A stretch of 16,161 nt of DNA from Campylobacteraceae bacterium. Lineage in GTDB: Bacteria > Campylobacterota > Campylobacteria > Campylobacterales > Sulfurovaceae. The stretch spans positions 1-16,161 of the forward strand of contig JALWNF010000125.1 in assembly GCA_026995985.1 (NCBI GenBank), in the 5' to 3' direction. Positions 1-7,179 of this stretch are shown here, in pieces. The position numbers and the translations under genes are program-made. The notes under the pieces are model-generated. The model was not told the origin of the DNA. It made no database searches and saw only the letters and a list, made by a program, of their open reading frames with translations. Position 1 is the first letter of the stretch, and each line of letters opens with the position of its first letter.

Positions 1-704
1 TAAACCTTCTCTTCTATCTCTTTAGGAACACCATAATAAGCCTCAGCTATCCCACCAGCTATGGCTCCCATCGTGTCAGCATCACCACCAAGTGAAATAC
101 AATTTCTAATACAATCTTCAAAAGAGTCAGAATCTAAAAAACAGATAATAGACTCAGGCACCGACTTTTGGCATGAGACCTCAAACTTATACTCAGGTCG
201 TATCTCATCAACTGTTCTGCTTAAATTATACTCAAAATCTTTTGAAATACGCTCTCGTATCTCCTCTTTACTTGCACCCTTTCTAGCCATAAAAATAGCC
301 AATGCTGTAGCCTCTGCCCCTTTAATTCCCTCTGGGTGGTTATGGGTAATCTCAGCAGATTTTCGTGCCTCTTCTAAAACTCTCTCTTCGGTTTCATATG
401 CAAAAGCTATGGGCGAAACTCTCATAGCTGAACCATTACCCCATGAGTTATAAGGTAGATGTTCTTTACTCTTAAGCCATTTTTTAAATGACCCACCATA
501 ACCTACCTCAAAATAACGCAGACCAAAATCTACTATATTGTCTAAATATGGCTCATTATCTAAAATAGACTTGGCTACTGCCATGCTTAGGGTTGTATCG
601 TCTGTAAATCTACTCTTTGGGTGAAAAAGCTCAAACTCTTTTGTTTTTATCTTGTGAAACTCATAGTATGAACCTATAATGTCTCCTGCTACTGCTCCTA
701 GCAT
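1..704 (-). CDS. ADP-ribosylglycohydrolase (DraG family), 3' end beyond window
   Basis: The frame is open from an ATG at 704 to the left edge (234 codons), so the C-terminus is cut off. The protein opens with MLGAVAGDIIGS, carries TDDT at residues 34-37 and GGDADTMGA at about 206-214. These are the two metal-binding motifs that define the DraG/ARH3 family, which uses two Mg2+ or Mn2+ ions to cleave ADP-ribose from modified proteins or related substrates. No signal peptide or membrane segment is seen, so it should be cytosolic. Family members are usually 250-300 residues and the second motif lies near the end, so only a short tail is missing. An AAGGA at 711-715 lies 6 nt before the ATG. The start overlaps the stop of the upstream gene by 7 nt, so the two are probably translationally coupled. 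The substrate cannot be told from sequence, and no ADP-ribosyltransferase is visible nearby. Confidence 0.9.
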   Translation of the reverse strand, partial: MLGAVAGDIIGSYYEFHKIKTKEFELFHPKSRFTDDTTLSMAVAKSILDNEPYLDNIVDFGLRYFEVGYGGSFKKWLKSKEHLPYNSWGNGSAMRVSPIAFAYETEERVLEEARKSAEITHNHPEGIKGAEATALAIFMARKGASKEEIRERISKDFEYNLSRTVDEIRPEYKFEVSCQKSVPESIICFLDSDSFEDCIRNCISLGGDADTMGAIAGGIAEAYYGVPKEIEEKV

Positions 705-1690
705 TTTTTATCCTTTATATATTTTTCTACTAATTCCAAAACCTCATCAGAAATCGCTCCATAATTTACAATTTTTACATCTAACTCATAATTGGCATAT
801 TTCAAAACAGCCCTCTCTATAGCTGAACATATCCACTCCAAATCATTACCAAAAGCACCACCACCTACTAAAGTTAAGTAGACTCTGTTGTCTTCATTTA
901 AAATCCCTGCACAAATGGTAGCTTCATAACTAGCTTCTAAAACTAAAGAGGCAAAAGGTTTCCATAACTCAGAATAGAACCCAACATAAGAGATAGGAAG
1001 AGCTGAACAGTAAGCTTGTGAAACACGATGTTTACACCTATTTAATGTTACTTGTGTATCCCACATTAGCCCTATGCGTAACTTCTCTCTAAGTCTATCT
1101 ACCTCATCTTCACTCATCTCTTCTAATTTATAGTTAATAGCATAAAGCCCTTCTTCTTTTAATAAAGCATATCCATTTCGCATCTCCCAAAGAGAGTTGT
1201 TCTCATTACCTAATGCCTCTCCTATATCAGCTAAACAGTCAATCTGTTTTTCTGCACTCTGCCCTACTTGACCATCTAACTCTACAAAGTAGTTTCTATA
1301 GATTGTCCCTGCCCCTGCACAAATGGCACAAATAGGTCCTTGGGTATGGTCATTTTCATAACGCTCTATTCCCATTTCAGGTGTTATATCTGCTCCTGTC
1401 ATCTCCAAAAGGTTAAACTGTGAAGCTACTTGAAAAAGAGCACTTGCATTATGTTTGTCAAGATGTAAAGATTTTACATTAGATTTAATAGCTTGAAGTT
1501 TTAGTTCTCCCTTTTTGGCATTGCTATTTTTAACTTCTCTTCTTAGCTCTTTTAGTGATGGGATTTTTAATTTTCCGTAGTGGTACTCTTTACCATTTAC
1601 TAATGATTTTAGTTTTCCATCTTTTATGGTTATGTTTTTATAGATTGCCTCTTTTGACTCTTCAAAGCCTAGTAGTTTTTTTAGCCACAT
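698..1690 (-). CDS. Conserved uncharacterised protein, possible macro/PARG-like ADP-ribose-binding fold
   Basis: A 330-residue soluble protein with no signal peptide. I do not know a named function. I recall close relatives in bacteria and some eukaryotes annotated as hypothetical, sharing the central block SALFQVASQFNLLEM (residues 83-97), the stretch HTQGPICAICAGAGTIYRNYF (115-135), GQVGQ (140-144) and a C-terminal VYLTLVGGGAFGND (to 283) followed by a helix. The last block, a beta strand running into a glycine-rich GGGAFGN loop and then an alanine-rich helix, resembles the phosphate-binding loop of PARG and other macrodomain enzymes (GxWGCGxFGN in bacterial PARG-like proteins). This is inference, not a domain hit. 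The 7-nt overlap with a DraG-type hydrolase fits an ADP-ribose-related role. The ATG at 1690 is preceded by an AAAGAG-type ribosome site. An alternative is a DraG partner with a different fold. Confidence 0.85.
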   Translation of the reverse strand: MWLKKLLGFEESKEAIYKNITIKDGKLKSLVNGKEYHYGKLKIPSLKELRREVKNSNAKKGELKLQAIKSNVKSLHLDKHNASALFQVASQFNLLEMTGADITPEMGIERYENDHTQGPICAICAGAGTIYRNYFVELDGQVGQSAEKQIDCLADIGEALGNENNSLWEMRNGYALLKEEGLYAINYKLEEMSEDEVDRLREKLRIGLMWDTQVTLNRCKHRVSQAYCSALPISYVGFYSELWKPFASLVLEASYEATICAGILNEDNRVYLTLVGGGAFGNDLEWICSAIERAVLKYANYELDVKIVNYGAISDEVLELVEKYIKDKKC

Positions 1691-1725
1691 TTTTATACTC
1701 TTTCTTTTTAAAGGAGACTAGTAAC

Positions 1726-1745
1726 AAAGCTCTTGATTGAGCTTT
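1726..1745. terminator. Weak stem-loop between DUF2892 gene and the DraG pair
   Basis: AAAGCTC (1726-1732) pairs with GAGCTTT (1739-1745) around a 6-nt loop. It lies downstream of the DUF2892 gene, which ends at 1793 on the minus strand, and upstream of the next minus-strand gene. There is no good U-tract on either side, so it is at best a weak terminator or a leader hairpin. Confidence 0.3.
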
Positions 1746-1792
1746 TAAGAGAATTTTAGTACGATAGTTTGAGCTGTTAAACGTAAGTGAAG

Positions 1793-1984
1793 TTACTCTC
1801 TACCAAAAATATCACACTGACCTGTAATTTTACAGAGTGGACAGAAGTTAGATAACCCTGCTATCAGTGGAATAGCTCCTAAATAGAACCATTGAATACC
1901 TGAGTATATTCCATAGCCGATTAATGACAAACCTAATACAATTCTAAATGGGCGACAAAACGCTCTAATCTTTTGAACATTCAT
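1793..1984 (-). CDS. Small DUF2892 (YgaP-type) membrane protein
   Basis: A 63-residue protein with a basic N-terminus (MNVQKIRAFCRPFR), two hydrophobic segments at about 14-30 and 33-45, and a C-terminal FCPLCKITGQCDIFG. This fits the DUF2892 family: small inner-membrane proteins with paired helices that end in FCPLY-like motifs and are often found alone or next to rhodanese domains. Their function is not established. Here the usual tyrosine after CPL is Cys51, giving a C48-x2-C51-x5-C57 cluster. A strong AAGGAAG ribosome site precedes the ATG. It begins 51 nt after the mnmA stop and may be co-transcribed with mnmA. No rhodanese domain is present in this gene. Confidence 0.75.
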   Translation of the reverse strand: MNVQKIRAFCRPFRIVLGLSLIGYGIYSGIQWFYLGAIPLIAGLSNFCPLCKITGQCDIFGRE

Positions 1985-2035
1985 AAATGCTTCCTTTATT
2001 ATTTTTTGTAAAAATTTAACATAAGAGTACTTAAG

Positions 2036-3061
2036 TTAACAAATCACTCCAGAACCAATAACTTTGTCACCCTCATAGAAGACAGCTACCTGACCAAATG
2101 CCAAACCAAAGACTGGTTCAGAGAGCTCTACCTCTCCTATGTCTCCATCTAATTTAACTCTACAAGGAATGGCTCTTGTTCGGTAGCGTACCTTTACAGT
2201 TGAATCAAAATCAGTTAAACCCTCTTTAAAGAGATTTACCTTTTTGATTTTAAATCTATTCTCTTCTAACTCCTCCCTTTTTCCTACAACAATTTGATTC
2301 TTTTCTGGTTTAATAGCTAAAACAAAATGTGGGTCGTGAGCTCCATTTACAGTGAAACCTCTTCGCTTACCAATAGTGTAATGCATATAACCTTTATGTG
2401 TTCCTACTACCTCTCCATCTCTATTTACAGTTTCACCTGCTAGGTCTATATTCATGTGTCTCTCTAAAATCTCTGTGTAGTCATTCTCCACAAAACAAAT
2501 CTCAGAACTCTCTTTTTGAGTAGCAAAATCCCTAAGAGGTTCAATCTTGGAGGCAAACTCTTTTACATCATCTTTAACCCATGAACCCAGAGGAAAAACC
2601 AAACGAGGAAGCACCTCTTTTTTAACTTGTGCTACAAAGTAACTCTGGTCTTTAGAGTCATCTTTTGCTGTATAAAAAAACTCTCCATCACAATTTAGGT
2701 AGTGACCTGTAGCTACTTTTTCTATACCTAAAGAGTCTGCAAACTCTACCATCTTTCCAAACTTTATGGTTCGGTTGCACATAACACAAGGGTTTGGGGT
2801 TAGCCCCTGCTTATAGGTTTCAACAAAATAGTCATAGACCTCATCTTTAAAATCATTTGACAAATCAAGAAAGTGTACATCTATGCCTAAATATTCACCT
2901 ACCCTTTTTACCTTCTCATAGTTCTTTTCATGATACCCCTCTTTATCATGAAGTTTCATATAGACACCTGTTACCTCATAACCCTCTTTTTGTAAGAGTA
3001 TAGCTGTTACTGTGGAGTCAACTCCACCACTCATTCCTACTAATATCTTTTTTTTTTCCAT
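2036..3061 (-). CDS. mnmA: tRNA-specific 2-thiouridylase MnmA
   Basis: The 341-residue protein catalyses ATP-dependent 2-thiolation of U34 in the tRNAs for Lys, Glu and Gln, receiving sulfur from a cysteine-desulfurase relay in the cytoplasm. The N-terminal adenylation domain has the PP-loop SGGVDS at 11-16. The catalytic cysteine pair is C92 in [12 protein letters not shown] and C189 in [14 protein letters not shown] (118-121) and DQSYF (138-142) are also typical, and a C-terminal beta-barrel tRNA-binding part follows. Length is slightly below the ~360 usual for proteobacteria. GGAAGG at 3069-3074 sits just ahead of the ATG and supports the start. It begins 49 nt after the folK stop, so folK and mnmA are probably in one transcript. 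Nothing unusual is seen. Confidence 0.97.
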   Translation of the reverse strand: MEKKKILVGMSGGVDSTVTAILLQKEGYEVTGVYMKLHDKEGYHEKNYEKVKRVGEYLGIDVHFLDLSNDFKDEVYDYFVETYKQGLTPNPCVMCNRTIKFGKMVEFADSLGIEKVATGHYLNCDGEFFYTAKDDSKDQSYFVAQVKKEVLPRLVFPLGSWVKDDVKEFASKIEPLRDFATQKESSEICFVENDYTEILERHMNIDLAGETVNRDGEVVGTHKGYMHYTIGKRRGFTVNGAHDPHFVLAIKPEKNQIVVGKREELEENRFKIKKVNLFKEGLTDFDSTVKVRYRTRAIPCRVKLDGDIGEVELSEPVFGLAFGQVAVFYEGDKVIGSGVIC

Positions 3062-3110
3062 TTTTTAACCTTCCAAAATATAATCTTTCTATCGCTCAAC
3101 TACCTTTTTA

Positions 3111-3602
3111 CTATTTTAAATAGCTTAAAGGAATTAAAACAGAGTTACGATTTGCCCAAGATGGGTGAGGTAGAGTTAACTCTTTGCTCTTCATCTGAAT
3201 ATCTTCATAAAATATCATATCTATATCTAAAGTACGAGGAGCATCTGCAAAAGAGCGTCTTCTTCTAAACTTTTTTTCCACTCGCAAAATATAGCGTAAA
3301 AGTGCTTTAGGTCTTAAACAGGTTTTCACAACTATTAATGCATTATAGAAATCATCTTGTTCAAGGTAGCCAAAAGGTGGATTTTTAAGAATTGGTGAAG
3401 TCTGGACAATCTCTAAAAATGGTGACCTTTGAAAATAGACAAACAGATGGTTAAACCGTCGCCGCACATCACCAATGTTTCCTCCTACACCTAATATAAC
3501 TTGAAAAGGTCTACTACTTCTCTTTTTTAAGTAGTATGGGTAATTTTTTTGAAAATATAGGGTGTTTTTTTTATCTAACTTCTTTTGCATTTTTATTTTC
3601 AT
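3111..3602 (-). CDS. folK: 2-amino-4-hydroxy-6-hydroxymethyldihydropteridine diphosphokinase
   Basis: HPPK transfers pyrophosphate from ATP to 6-hydroxymethyl-7,8-dihydropterin in folate synthesis. The core begins at about residue 34 with VILGVGGNIGD, and the signature PRTLDIDMIFY lies at about 123-133, including the two Mg2+-binding aspartates, followed by LPHP. About 33 basic residues precede the core. I recall similar leaders in Campylobacterota FolK, so this is probably real and not a wrong start, but no clear ribosome site is visible before the ATG at 3602, and the ATG at codon 5 is equally possible. In relatives I recall folK following aroQ and an Xaa-Pro peptidase and preceding flhF. 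Here a plus-strand gene separates it from the peptidase, and mnmA follows it. Confidence 0.93.
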   Translation of the reverse strand: MKIKMQKKLDKKNTLYFQKNYPYYLKKRSSRPFQVILGVGGNIGDVRRRFNHLFVYFQRSPFLEIVQTSPILKNPPFGYLEQDDFYNALIVVKTCLRPKALLRYILRVEKKFRRRRSFADAPRTLDIDMIFYEDIQMKSKELTLPHPSWANRNSVLIPLSYLK

Positions 3603-3662
3603 TATAACATATTTAATTATTTTAGTAAAATTTTAATAATTTAACTAATTTTTATTTATTAT

Positions 3663-3695
3663 ATTATATTAATCTAATTAGATTTTTAATATAAT
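3663..3695. promoter_or_regulatory. Symmetric divergent promoter with central palindrome
   Basis: TATAAT at 3690-3695 (plus) is a good -10 box for the spherulin-4 gene, giving a leader of about 22 nt. A mirror TATAAT is read on the minus strand at 3668-3663, directed towards folK. Between them is a perfect 14-bp palindrome, AATCTAATTAGATT (3671-3684). The outer arms ATTATATT (3663-3670) and AATATAAT (3688-3695) are also complementary. The palindrome covers the spacer and -35 zone of both promoters, as an operator would. The region is very AT-rich, so some symmetry may be chance. Confidence 0.5.
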
Positions 3696-3724
3696 ATACG
3701 CTTTCAAAAAGATAAGGATATTAC

Positions 3725-5533
3725 ATGAAAAGAAGAAACTTTTTAAGAACACTCTGTACACTACCTGCTGTTAGCCTTTTACCATCACTCTCTTATGCAG
3801 AAGATAATAACTCTGTGAGTGATGGCTCTAATGTTATTGGGCTTAATAAAATCATAGAGATTATTCAAAATGACAAACGACTTAATCGTCGTGTAGATGA
3901 GGGAGATATTCAGATAGCTATTAAGTCAGCTAGACGAATGAATGAGATAATAATTGAAGCAATTATTCAGACAGGAGTTGCAAATGACAAACATATCTCT
4001 ACAGCAGATACACGAGAGATAAATGACTATATCTTTCATAACTATAAAGAGGAGTGGAAAGAGCTACATGGTGATGATGAAGAGGGAGAGGAGACAGGAT
4101 TTCACCTTGTAGTTAATGATGGAGCAAGAACTAAACTCTTTGGAAAAAATGCAATTAACAAAGTAGCCGACAGCATATATCATCTAGGGTTTGAGACTCA
4201 TCTTAAAAATAGACTCATAAATGAAGATGGAGATAAAAACAGACCATTTAGACGTGTAGCTGAGTGGTTAAATGCTCTATTAAAAGAGGATTTAGAGGCT
4301 GGACGACTAGCTAACCCTGAGATAAGTGAAGTTGTAGGCAATACAGGCACAGGACTAGACCAAGCTGTTGAAATTATCTATAATGATAAAGGATTACAAC
4401 ATCGTATCTCAACAGGAGATATGCGTATTGGAGCTAGAAGTGCTAATGAGATGAGTCATCTACTACTCGAAGCGATTGAACAGACTAATGCAGGGGCGAC
4501 AGGAGTTTTCACTAAAGAGGATATAAAAAGCATTAACAAGTATCTAGTAGATAACTATGCTGATACTTGGGAAGAGCTACATGGTGACGATGAAGAGGAC
4601 GAAGAGACAGGTTACCATAAAGTTCAAAATGATGGAGCTAAAACTAAACTTTTTGGGAAAAATGCTATTAATAGGGTCTTTGACGGAATTTTCCACTTAG
4701 GTTTTGAGACTCCATATAAAAATAGATTGGTAAATGAAGATGGTAATAAGAATGCCTCATTTAAACGTGTGGCTTCATGGCTTAATGAACTTTTGGCTGA
4801 TGATTTAGAGAATCAAAAAGAGGATTTAAAAATCTTAATTCCACTCTACTCCTATCCTGATTTAGGTCAAGAGAACTCAATTTGGCAAAAACTAATTGAT
4901 ACAAAAAAATCCAATCCTAATATTGAGATAGTTGCTATTGTAAACCCTAATAATGGTTACTTTAGAGAGAAAGACAACAACTTTTCACAAGGTATTCAAG
5001 CTCTTGTAGAAGCAGATATTAGAGTAGTTGGGTATGTATATACTAAATATGGTAAAAGAGATTCCCAAGATGTTATTGATGATATTGAAGCATGGAGCAG
5101 TCTCTATAAAGAGGATGGTGTTAGTGGAATCTTCTTTGATGAGACCTCAACAGATGCAAATCTATTAGACTACTATAGTAACTTAAGTAGTGAGGCTAGA
5201 AGTCGTAACTTAGAGTATGTTATCTTAAACCCAGGTATGACTACTGACCAAAAATATGTTGATTTAGGTATTGCAGACCTTATTGTAAGTTATGAAAACC
5301 CTAATGAGGAGCTATTAAATAATCCACCTGAAACATACAACACTCCAACTAAAACAACAGAGCTTTCACTCTTGATTTATGAGATGGAAGATGACAATGT
5401 AGATGACCTTATAAGCTTTGCAAGAGAGCATAAGTTTAGCTATATCTACTTTACCGAAGATGGAGCTGATGGTAACCCTTGGGATAGTATCTCTCAATAT
5501 TTTGAAGATGAAGTTAAAAAGGCTTTAAATTAA
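3725..5533 (+). CDS. Exported spherulin-4 (GH114/GH135-like) protein with duplicated acidic domains
   Basis: A 602-residue protein. Residues 1-25 form a signal peptide with a twin-arginine-like start (MKRRNFLRT), a hydrophobic stretch and an SYA cleavage site, so export to the periplasm or surface is likely. Two copies of a ~155-residue domain follow (about 40-195 and 209-364). They share NDK, a GD-containing helix, an EAI-QT helix, ELHGDDEE-EETG, NDGA-TKLFGKNAIN, HLGFET, KNRL-NEDG-KN and RVA-WLN-LL. The C-terminal ~235 residues match spherulation-specific family 4: ILIPLYSYPD, IVAIVNPNNGYF, VVGYVYTKYGKR and GIFFDETS with D472/E473. Relatives include fungal Sph3 (GH135, galactosaminogalactan hydrolase), so polysaccharide hydrolysis is plausible but unproven. 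AAGGA at 3714-3718 lies 6 nt before the ATG. The gene is monocistronic, opposite to its neighbours. The function of the repeats is unknown to me. Confidence 0.88.
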   Translation: MKRRNFLRTLCTLPAVSLLPSLSYAEDNNSVSDGSNVIGLNKIIEIIQNDKRLNRRVDEGDIQIAIKSARRMNEIIIEAIIQTGVANDKHISTADTREINDYIFHNYKEEWKELHGDDEEGEETGFHLVVNDGARTKLFGKNAINKVADSIYHLGFETHLKNRLINEDGDKNRPFRRVAEWLNALLKEDLEAGRLANPEISEVVGNTGTGLDQAVEIIYNDKGLQHRISTGDMRIGARSANEMSHLLLEAIEQTNAGATGVFTKEDIKSINKYLVDNYADTWEELHGDDEEDEETGYHKVQNDGAKTKLFGKNAINRVFDGIFHLGFETPYKNRLVNEDGNKNASFKRVASWLNELLADDLENQKEDLKILIPLYSYPDLGQENSIWQKLIDTKKSNPNIEIVAIVNPNNGYFREKDNNFSQGIQALVEADIRVVGYVYTKYGKRDSQDVIDDIEAWSSLYKEDGVSGIFFDETSTDANLLDYYSNLSSEARSRNLEYVILNPGMTTDQKYVDLGIADLIVSYENPNEELLNNPPETYNTPTKTTELSLLIYEMEDDNVDDLISFAREHKFSYIYFTEDGADGNPWDSISQYFEDEVKKALN

Positions 5534-5541
5534 AACCACTC

Positions 5542-5561
5542 TAGGTTGGGAAACCAACCTA
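5542..5561. terminator. Perfect hairpin between convergent genes, REP-like
   Basis: TAGGTTGG (5542-5549), GAAA loop, CCAACCTA (5554-5561): a perfect 8-bp stem starting 8 nt after the plus-strand stop and including the minus-strand peptidase stop codon (TAG, 5561-5559). Read on the minus strand it is GTAG followed by a GTTGG/CCAAC palindrome, like RAYT-associated REP elements. A U-rich stretch follows only on the minus side, after 6 nt. It may act as a bidirectional terminator. Confidence 0.5.
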
Positions 5562-6581
5562 CAAAACTACAGCTCTACCACTCTGCATAGCTACCATATC
5601 TTCAATACGAATCCCAAACTCATTAGGAACATAAATCCCAGGTTCAATGGTGTAGACCATGCCATCTTCTACAATAGTATCTGACTTTGAAGAGATGTAA
5701 GGCATCTCATGAATATCTAACCCTACTCCATGACCTGTTGAGTGAACATAGTATTTACCCATTCCACCCTTTTCAATAATGTCACGTGTTAGAGCATCTA
5801 TCTCTTTTGCTTTCATTCCTGAACGTGCTTTGGCTATTGCGTTATCATGTGCTTTTAATACTAAATCATAAGCTTTTTGAATCTTCTTCTTTTTAAATCT
5901 CTGCTCATAACCAAACTCAAAATCTTTACGAGCTGAGATAGTACGAGTTCTATCTGAACAGTAACGCTTGTACTTTAACCCTGCATCGACTAAAAGTAAA
6001 TCTTTTTTAGAGAGTATAGTATCTGTTGGAAGAGCATGAGGTTTAGCAGCATTGGCATTGACAGCTACAATAGGCTCAAAAGAGAGTTCATACTTTCCCT
6101 TTTGAGAGAGCATCGCTTTAGCCATAAAGGTTAACATCCTCTCATCTTGATCAAAACCATGTTTTTTAATAATCTCTGCAAACTCATCAAAAGCCTTAGC
6201 TCCTAATGTTACTGCTTTTTTAAGTAACAGTAACTCCTCTGAACTCTTAACTATTCTCTTTTTATGAGAGAAATCAGGAACTGCTTTAAATTTAATCTTT
6301 AGAGCATCTTCTTTTAACTTCTCAAAAGCCCAAATAGTCCACTCTTTTGGGTCATATTTTAACTTTTTAATATTTGAACTTTTTATAAGTTTATTGGCTT
6401 GTCCATACAAATCTCTATCTATAATAACTGTTGCACCATTTACACTCTCTTTTGCCTCAATCTCATAGCGTGAGTCTGTTATAAAAAAGGCTTCACTTCC
6501 TAGTTTTAAAAACAGAGCATTGTCGGAGCTATAGCTACACTCATAATAGATAGCATTTTCATCTTTAACAATATAGTTCAT
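5559..6581 (-). CDS. M24 family Xaa-Pro aminopeptidase/dipeptidase
   Basis: A 340-residue cytosolic metallopeptidase of the creatinase/aminopeptidase P fold, cleaving X-Pro bonds. The N-terminal ~115 residues are the small substrate-positioning domain. The C-terminal pita-bread catalytic domain has all five metal ligands: D199 and D210 (VDAG...CSDRTRT), H284 (HSTGHGVGLDIHE), E313 (TIEPGIYVP) and E327 (GIRIEDM). Length matches PepQ-like proteins of Campylobacterota. The family does not separate aminopeptidase P from prolidase by sequence alone, so no symbol is given. It is the last gene of the carB operon, 68 nt after aroQ, and its TAG stop lies inside a palindrome (5542-5561). The last residues (RAVVL) may therefore have been set by insertion of that element. 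Confidence 0.92.
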   Translation of the reverse strand: MNYIVKDENAIYYECSYSSDNALFLKLGSEAFFITDSRYEIEAKESVNGATVIIDRDLYGQANKLIKSSNIKKLKYDPKEWTIWAFEKLKEDALKIKFKAVPDFSHKKRIVKSSEELLLLKKAVTLGAKAFDEFAEIIKKHGFDQDERMLTFMAKAMLSQKGKYELSFEPIVAVNANAAKPHALPTDTILSKKDLLLVDAGLKYKRYCSDRTRTISARKDFEFGYEQRFKKKKIQKAYDLVLKAHDNAIAKARSGMKAKEIDALTRDIIEKGGMGKYYVHSTGHGVGLDIHEMPYISSKSDTIVEDGMVYTIEPGIYVPNEFGIRIEDMVAMQSGRAVVL

Positions 6582-6614
6582 AAAAATATTCTCTTTAATT
6601 TAAAATGTTTTAAC

Positions 6615-6634
6615 GGTGTGTTAAAAAACACACC
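6615..6634. repeat. Intra-operonic hairpin between aroQ and the peptidase gene
   Basis: GGTGTGTT (6615-6622), AAAA loop, AACACACC (6627-6634): a perfect 8-bp stem in the 68-nt spacer of an operon. On the minus strand it is headed by TGTATGG, resembling the heads of the palindromes at 5542 and 12147. No U-tract follows, so it is more likely a REP-type element or an mRNA-processing/attenuation hairpin than a terminator. Confidence 0.5.
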
Positions 6635-6649
6635 ATACAAAATTTTAAT

Positions 6650-7144
6650 CTAATTTCCTTGTAAAGCAGCCTGAGCTTGTTGTCCAGCTTGTGCATCTCT
6701 CATAGCTGCAACTTCTCTCATAATTTGAATTATTGAAATCATAGCTAAGTGGTAACCAAAAGGACCAAACCCAATAATCTGTCCTGCACATACAGGAGCA
6801 GTTAAAGATGTGTGTCTAAACTCCTCTCTTTGGTGAATATTAGATAGATGAACCTCTACAGTTGGAATCTGAACAGCAGCAATAGCATCACGAATAGCAA
6901 TAGATGTATGTGTATATGCAGCAGGGTTTATAATAATCCCATCAGCATCACCAAGGCACTCTTGAATTCTGTCAACAATCTCCCCCTCTAAATTACTTTG
7001 AAAAAACTCAATCTCTACACTATTTTGCTTTGCATACTCCTCCATTTGAGCATGAATATCATCTAACTTCATTGGTCCATAGATATTTTGCTCTCTTACC
7101 CCTAACATATTAAGATTTGGTCCTTGTATTACTACTATTTTCAT
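6650..7144 (-). CDS. aroQ: Type II 3-dehydroquinate dehydratase
   Basis: The enzyme converts 3-dehydroquinate to 3-dehydroshikimate in the shikimate pathway, usually as a cytosolic dodecamer. It opens with [13 protein letters not shown]. The flexible lid carries R17 and the catalytic Tyr22 (NIYGP). NPAAYTHTS lies at 73-81 and [12 protein letters not shown] at 96-106 contains the catalytic His99. The family core is ~145 residues. The last ~15 residues here are a low-complexity Ala/Gln tail ([14 protein letters not shown]) outside the core. AAGGAA upstream of the ATG supports the start. It lies 35 nt after nagA in the carB operon. Grouping with the Xaa-Pro peptidase and folK fits what I recall of Campylobacterota. 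Confidence 0.97.
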   Translation of the reverse strand: MKIVVIQGPNLNMLGVREQNIYGPMKLDDIHAQMEEYAKQNSVEIEFFQSNLEGEIVDRIQECLGDADGIIINPAAYTHTSIAIRDAIAAVQIPTVEVHLSNIHQREEFRHTSLTAPVCAGQIIGFGPFGYHLAMISIIQIMREVAAMRDAQAGQQAQAALQGN

Positions 7145-7179
7145 CTTATTCCTTATTTTTTTTAATTTTCTTGTGTATT

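Noticed and set aside
61..453. Plus-strand open frame of 130 codons
   Set aside because: It lies antisense to the DraG gene, which has all family motifs in frame. The plus frame has no recognisable motif or ribosome site.
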